NCBI RefSeq assembly: GCF_029227915.1
Contig: NC_079889.1
Location: forward strand, 4,528,001 to 4,588,000
Direction: 5' to 3'
Length of the DNA stretch: 60,000 nt
From: Hydractinia symbiolongicarpus
Lineage: Eukaryota; Cnidaria; Hydrozoa; Anthoathecata; Hydractiniidae
In this document: positions 54,861-60,000 of the stretch, one piece after another
Position numbering within the stretch: the stretch's first letter is position 1
How the letters are laid out: each line of letters starts with the position of its first letter
Made by a program: the position numbers and the translations under genes
Notes under the pieces: generated by a model
Seen by the model: only the letters and a program-made list of their open reading frames with translations
What the model was told of the DNA's origin: nothing
Databases searched by the model: none

Positions 54861-55600
54861 CCCTATTCGGTCCGGGGGGGATTCCGCCCCCCCCCACCCC
54901 CTGACGGTTAACTCCTTATTGTTATGTTATATGGTTATAAAACTTACTGAGTTTCAATATTTATCTATTAGACACCTGCATGCCAAATCCTTAGGTCCCA
55001 TACCTTTCAGAGGCTTTGATATTGGCCATTACTTGAAACTACCCTTAAAAATCATTATGGAATTCTTATAATGAGAAAAATTTAATAACTTCTGTTAGGA
55101 TTATCCTTAGAACTTGAAACTTGTAACACAACTTTCTTTTATTAAGAAGAATCATTGTGCATAATTTGGACACGTAATTAATCCGATTTCCCGATTTTGT
55201 CGGATTTTACCCGAAAATCGGAAAAAAACGGATTTGCGGGCAATTTTTGGCAATTTTTTATGCGAACCACCTAAAAACCAGAAAATATGTTAAATAACTT
55301 TTATTTAGCCTTCAGAAACTTCAAACAGAATTCAAAAGTTCGCTCTGGAACAAAAGTAATTAAATTTTAAGCAGATAGTGGCATTTTTAACAAATATTTG
55401 AAGCTTCTGATGACGTCACAGAAAATGTGCTGACGCAAGCAAAAATTTATTGCTGCCATTTTGTACCTTTTATGACTACTATAAGCATGCTAAGTTTGAT
55501 TCAATTTGAACAACCCTATAAAAAGTTATTGAGGGGGGGGGGGGGGGGCGGATTCCGCCCTCCGTCATAGTATGTTCGAAAAACCCCGGACCGAATAGGG
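54861..55600. mobile_element. piggyBac-like MITE with TTAA target duplications
   Basis: CCCTATTCGGTCCGGGG (54861-54877) and its exact inverse CCCCGGACCGAATAGGG (55584-55600) bound 740 bp, and TTAA flanks both ends (54857-54860 and 55601-55604). TTAA duplication with CCC...GGG ends is the piggyBac signature. Long G/C runs sit just inside both ends. No transposase is present; the 77-aa ORF inside is not a piggyBac fragment that I recognise. Confidence 0.8.
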
Positions 55601-55604
55601 TTAA

Positions 55605-56530
55605 GCATAAAATCTAGCTCTTGTTTGCATGAATAACTGAGTAAAAAGTACAGGAAAGGTTTTGGCTTTACTTATACTAAAAATATATTTGAAGGATAGA
55701 GTTCTTCACAAAAATATCATGAGACAAATGTAGGGGATTCAAAAAGATTATTTTTAGATTTTTTCACTATATCTTCATGTGTCTCATTTCTAATACTAAC
55801 ATTAAATGAGAAAAACTGGTTGCACTGCCACTTTTAGGAGTACGTCCAATTTTTTGTTTAATTTATCCAGCTGTCTCCCAATTGTGTGAAAAGAATATAA
55901 AAAGATGTAACTGGACCTTTTACGAAAAACCAAATCATGTCGGAAAGACTTGTCAAAAATGATAAAAATTATAGTAAATACTCATTTCTAATGCTTATGA
56001 AGTGTCAGGAAATTGAATTTCTTGCAACTTATATATCGCGGGAAAACTGACAGAAAGAATAGAAAAATTTCATATAGAAACAATATTTTTTAACAGTAGG
56101 ATATTGGTATGGTAGACGGTTAAAGAATGTAAGTTTATAACAGAACAATTTCCAGAATGTCTTCAATTAACGATTTTTTATCGCAAAATTAATCTGACAA
56201 CTAAAATAATAGGTTCGAGAAGTAAGTTGTGGAATTGATAATAACTAGCCATTTGAAAGAGAGTCAACAGGCACTGGAAACGACGTTGGTCTAGAATGTG
56301 TTACTCAAATTTGTGGGCACTTTTCTTTAAAGAAAACTACCACAACTGTCACTAAAATGACATATGATGGAAGATGGACTGCCACATTGGAAATTATAGC
56401 ACAAAAAAAGAATTATTTCTGTAGAGTTGAAGACTCAAAATTGATAAACAGATGGTGTTCTTAAAACCCCACACCACTATTTCGCCCTTTCCACAAGGCC
56501 TGTTTTCATGTTCTTTATTTTTTGTAAATC
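55605..56530. other. Gene-poor stretch
   Basis: AT-rich sequence with no recognised gene. A half fold-back repeat (ACTGGAAACGACGTTGG) lies near 56274-56290. Confidence 0.5.
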
Positions 56531-56658
56531 TCTTTAATAATAGCCGTATTCCGTCTGTCTGCGAGTCCGCGAAAGCCACGTCCTGTTACGGAAACACGAA
56601 ATGCGATATATAGAGGATGGGCGACCCCGTGGATTTTTCCACGGGTTTCCCGGCTGGT
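56530..56658 (+). mobile_element. Helitron-like 3' end directly abutting a second element
   Basis: CCCGTGGATTTTTCCACGGG (about 56624-56643) is a strong hairpin followed after seven bases by CTGGT (56654-56658), which matches CTRRT. The next element's TCTATATAATAATACG begins at the shared T. This repeats the tandem arrangement seen at 25.1 kb. Confidence 0.5.
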
Positions 56659-57393
56659 CTATATAATAATACGCTAAGCGTGTCTGTCTGTCTGTGACAG
56701 GAAAATTGGATGTGTTTATTTTCTTTTGATGTTGCCGAAAAAGTTATGTCTAATATGTTAAATTTTCTGACGTTAAGGCGCGACGTCAATAACACTACAA
56801 TAACATCAATGTCCTATATTAAATTAATGAAGTCATTACAGTGCACCTAAAATTTTGAGCCCAAATAACTTGGAAACGAGGTGGAGACGTCAATGATTTT
56901 TCACCGCGTGGGTAACTAGGGACCACCTAGGACCAATTTGGGTAATTTTTCCAAACCTGGGTCCCCAAATCCGTTTCGAAATGGACGGGTTAATGGCGTC
57001 ATCAAAAAACCTTCAAATCCTAATATCTCTGCAACCGTTTGTTAAAAGTATATGATCCTATACATGTTCTTGATCAGCGTTTCAAGATCTATACGATGAA
57101 GGCAACAGGTATACGAATTTCTAAAAAAAATGTTTTGTTTTGACGGGCCATTGCTGACGTCAGCAAAATTTTTAAAACCTTATATCTCCTTAAGGGTTTG
57201 TCGAAAACATATGATCATATACATTATTTTGATCAGCGTTTTACCCTTAAACATTACAGGCAATGAATAAACTAAACTTCACCAAATTTTTTTTATATCT
57301 GCACTGCTGATGTCATCAAAAAACATCTAAAACAACCTATTTTCCATTGTCCTTCTGACTAAGTGGATTTATCCACGGTCCTTATCGACTAGT
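56658..57393 (+). mobile_element. Non-autonomous Helitron-like element, 736 bp
   Basis: It starts TCTATATAATAATACGC and has a TCTGTCTGTCTG run. It ends with a GTGGATTTATCCAC hairpin, then 12 bases, then CTAGT (57389-57393). It is the reverse-orientation relative of 32298-33000. Inside are GCTGACGTCAGC and related CRE-like palindromes, and no long ORF. Helitrons of this size are usually mobilised by autonomous relatives, none of which is in the window. Confidence 0.6.
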
Positions 57394-57653
57394 TAATGTA
57401 TAAAAGAATAATTTTCATTTGATATATTATGACTTTTTATTCTCTATAAAAGAAACTCGACAGTTGTAGCATGTCATAAAGAAAATTTTTAATTTTTGTC
57501 ATTAGAAGCCTGAAATTCTTTCCATATACGATATCTGCTGAGAATCGATTTACTTTAGTTCAAAACGAATTCTAACGTTTTGTTTAAAGTTTGTGATAGA
57601 AAAATTCTCGTCTTTTGATTTTAACATGATGGTAAAGTGCAAAGAATCACCGC

Positions 57654-57878
57654 AAATAATGTTTTAAATACAACATTTCGGACACATTGTGTGATAAATC
57701 TATAATTTTCGGACAAATAATGTTTCAAATACAAAATTTTGGGTGTTATGAATCTATAATTTTCGGACAAACAATGTTTCAGATCCATTATTTCGGACAC
57801 ATTGTGTGTTGAATCTATAATTTTCAGACAAACAATGTTTCAGATCCATTATTTCGGACATATTGTGTGATGAATCCT
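57654..57878. repeat. Tandem repeat with a period of about 60 bp, four copies
   Basis: The unit contains AACAATGTTTCAGATCCATT and AATCTATAATTTTCGGACA. Copies start near 57654, 57714, 57769 (about six bases shorter) and 57830. Confidence 0.75.
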
Positions 57879-57879
57879 C

Positions 57880-59770
57880 AAATTGGAAATGAACATCCAC
57901 AACGAAGCTCGAATTCAGAACATGTACCGTGTTCAATATCGCAGTTTTTAGCATACTAAAAAAGACCACAGACCCTGTATTTACATAACTTTACTTTATG
58001 CACAGTTTAATCAAGTAAAAAATGCCATCCTTGTCCCAGGGTTTTTGGCCCCTGAGCCGTTATTACGAAGGAAATTAACCAAAAAATGTTGAACAATGTG
58101 ACTTTGCACTTAGAAAGAATGATCTCAAGTTACTGTGTATTTGTAGAAACGATGAATCACCTTGTTATTTTTAGGTAGCTACAATATACTTGAATTCCAT
58201 AGTCAGTTTTGGTTTCGCAATATTCCATGTTTGGTTAAATAAATCTGTCTCTTCAACTCATTGTGACCAAATTCTCCTCCTACAAATTTTGTATGCCAAC
58301 AATATCTATGGAAACTAAAATATCAGTTTCCTTTCTTTCTTGTAGTAAGTATTGTCTGCGAAGTCCTGGAACAAAAAAATAAATAAACAATTATCCCTGG
58401 GAACGAGGTTGATATTCTTAACACTAAACAGTTTTATTTAATTCCGATTTAGCAATTAGCTTTGTGCACGCGTAGGAACTGCTCGCTCCGCTAACTTTGT
58501 TTTCTGCACCCTTTTTACGTCAGCAACACTAGATAAAGTTGGATGTAATCCTCTTGTAAGCAGGCCAAGTCCACTCATTCTTCGATCTTCTGTGTTTGTT
58601 AGCTTGTCGTTTTTTTAATGTTGACCTTATTACTCTGGACAAATTGATGTGGCTTTTCTCACTGCACATAAAGTATGATGGGTAATCCACATTGATTTGC
58701 CATGTGGTCAGCTACTGTGCGATTGAAGCAAAGCATGTGACTGGTAGCCTTGTGGTAGAGCGTTTACCTCCAATGCGGAATGTCTTTGCATAATAATATA
58801 TTTGTTGCTAGAATGATCCTTGCCACTGCAGTACACACATTCACTGTTCCATGAGCAGTTTGTCTTTACGCTTATATTCTAGCTGTCTGGAGATTTGTTT
58901 CGATGACGCAATTCTTCTTCTGTTGCTATGGGAACAACATATACCTTAAATTATGAACAAGTTTCTCCAAATCTTACATTGTTCATTTGTCATCTCGTTG
59001 TAACCAATTTTTCCGAAACAACGCATGCTGCATCACGTTTTCTCATGGTCGCAAGTGTTTTGTTGTAAGTAGGTCAGTAATTCTTCCCAGCTTCTTAATA
59101 CCTTTAAGGATTGCTCTCTCTAACTTTATGCTTTTCAGTACGCTACTGCACTCCTAGCCAAGTAAAACTTTTAAAGCCTACCGGCTGGAGAGTACTGGCT
59201 AAGTGATGAGCCATTTTAAAGAATAGCCAAAGAACGGTTTTTTAAAAAAGTATTTGAAGCGTACAGTGTTCATTGGAAACAGAAATGCACGCACAAACTC
59301 AAAATGGCGGCAATTCAAGCTATTTCATGGGTCGAAATCATAAAATTAAGCCACTATACACTGCAGTATTACAGTGTTCTTTAAAAAGTTGAAATTATAT
59401 TAAATTTTAAAACGATCAGGGCTTGCAAAAGCGCTCTTTAATATTGCACAATATTGAGCACTTTAATGCGTGTGCAGTGAACTGACGTAGACGGGCCGAT
59501 ACAAAGTTTCGACGAGTCAAATTTTTGAGCCCTCCTCAGTAAATCTTTTCAATATGTGTGATTGTGCAAGAAAACATCAACAACACAAACCGCATTTTTA
59601 AAATTCTAATAAATTACAAGTTCAAGAAAAACAAAAAAAGTTGAGAAAAGAATGACCTAAAAAATTTAGGTAGTTAGGTCTCCTTCTTAATTTTATGTTG
59701 ACCTCTCAATAATATAGAAGGCATACGGGTCTATAAAATGCCCAACCCATTTGACAACGGAAGGCAACTA
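57880..59770. other. Gene-poor stretch before the right-edge gene
   Basis: It contains fold-back ends (58027 and 58388-58411), a SINE-like head (58739) and a second YY1-type ATG box (AAAATGGCGGC at about 59302) opening only 26 codons. Part may be the 3' UTR of the minus-strand gene at 59.8 kb. Confidence 0.5.
58737..58795 (+). repeat. tRNA-derived SINE-like head, second copy
   Basis: GACTGGTAGCCTTGTGGTAG followed by AGCGTTTACCTCCAATGCGG keeps the tRNA A-box half and matches the copy at about 5602. The B-box half is missing. Confidence 0.4.
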
Positions 59771-59776
59771 TTCGAG

Positions 59777-59924
59777 TTACTTGACGACGATAAGGAGAGC
59801 AGCGAGGATGACTGCTAGGAAGGCTGCGAAGAGGGCAGAAAAGACAACAAAGTAAACATTTTGTTTTACTGCTTGTGACACAGAAACTCCGCTAGTTGTC
59901 GAATGAAGTTTTTTTACCGAATAG
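59777..59924 (-). CDS. Last exon of a single-pass membrane protein (partial gene)
   Basis: On the minus strand a clean acceptor (CTTTACTTTCAG) precedes an exon that starts at 59924 in phase 2 and ends at TAA 59777-59779. It encodes 48 full codons: a Ser/Thr/Val-rich stalk (LHSTTSGVSVSQAVKQ), then one hydrophobic helix (VYFVVFSALFAAFLAVILAA) and a very short basic tail ending VVK. This is the C-terminus of a type I membrane protein or a tail-anchored protein. The rest of the gene lies beyond the right edge, so the family cannot be named. Confidence 0.6.
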
Positions 59925-60000
59925 CTGAAAGTAAAGTTCTTTTTGCTGTCAATCCTTCAAATTATCATGCACTTCTGTTGAAATCCCAATTTTAGTAAAA

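Noticed and set aside
59302-59382. Second YY1-type ATG box opening 26 codons
   Set aside because: The frame is too short and has no donor; it is kept only as a note.

Overview
The window is nuclear DNA of an AT-rich animal. Genes are split by short GT-AG introns, long stretches are non-coding, and decayed mobile elements and simple repeats are dense. A group-B-like Sox gene, an animal-type mitochondrial calcium uniporter (MCU) and a PA14-bearing beta-1,4-GalNAc-transferase point to a metazoan. The short introns, the Penelope-type retroelement and the many small 'CCTCGTCCCCAGGG' fold-back repeats fit a cnidarian, and the AT richness suggests a hydrozoan. That last step is inference; no rRNA or mitochondrial marker is present to settle it.

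Layout. 1-2 kb: an unrecognised two-ORF cassette whose ORFs are followed by the same short motifs. 2-15.5 kb: mostly non-coding, with fold-back repeats, an 18-bp minisatellite (about 7 kb) and one possible exon (12.2 kb). 15.55-17.5 kb: a Sox gene on the + strand with a recognisable promoter. 18-19.2 kb: two matching terminal-exon candidates of an unknown gene. 25 kb and 56.5-57.4 kb: Helitron-like termini and copies. 27.2 kb: a possible microprotein ORF beginning in a YY1-type motif. 27.69-28.72 kb: a mobile-element-like unit with 17-bp terminal inverted repeats enclosing one intact HIRAN-like gene. 29.4-39.8 kb: MCU on the - strand in seven exons, with a Helitron-like element in one intron and a wrecked Penelope-like element plus a tRNA-like sequence in the 5.4-kb first intron. 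40.2-40.8 kb: a relic of a retroelement C-terminal domain. 42.1-42.6 kb: a hAT-like MITE filled with a 41-bp satellite. 43.1-48.3 kb: the GalNAc-transferase (+, five exons). 49.5-52.4 kb: small uncertain genes and a 9-bp minisatellite. 54.86-55.60 kb: a piggyBac-like MITE. 59.8-59.9 kb: the last exon of a single-pass membrane protein on the - strand that runs off the right edge.

The three clear genes are unrelated single-copy animal genes: a transcription factor, a mitochondrial Ca2+ channel and a Golgi glycosyltransferase. They do not form a pathway or operon. The less ordinary material is in the mobile fraction: the HIRAN cargo element, the two-ORF cassette with repeated intergenic motifs, the abundant tiny fold-back family, the Helitron-like termini in tandem, and a Penelope element with a twin-priming-like inversion and a hammerhead-like hairpin at its 3' end. 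Exon structures were read by eye from splice sites and reading-frame phase; no database search was possible.
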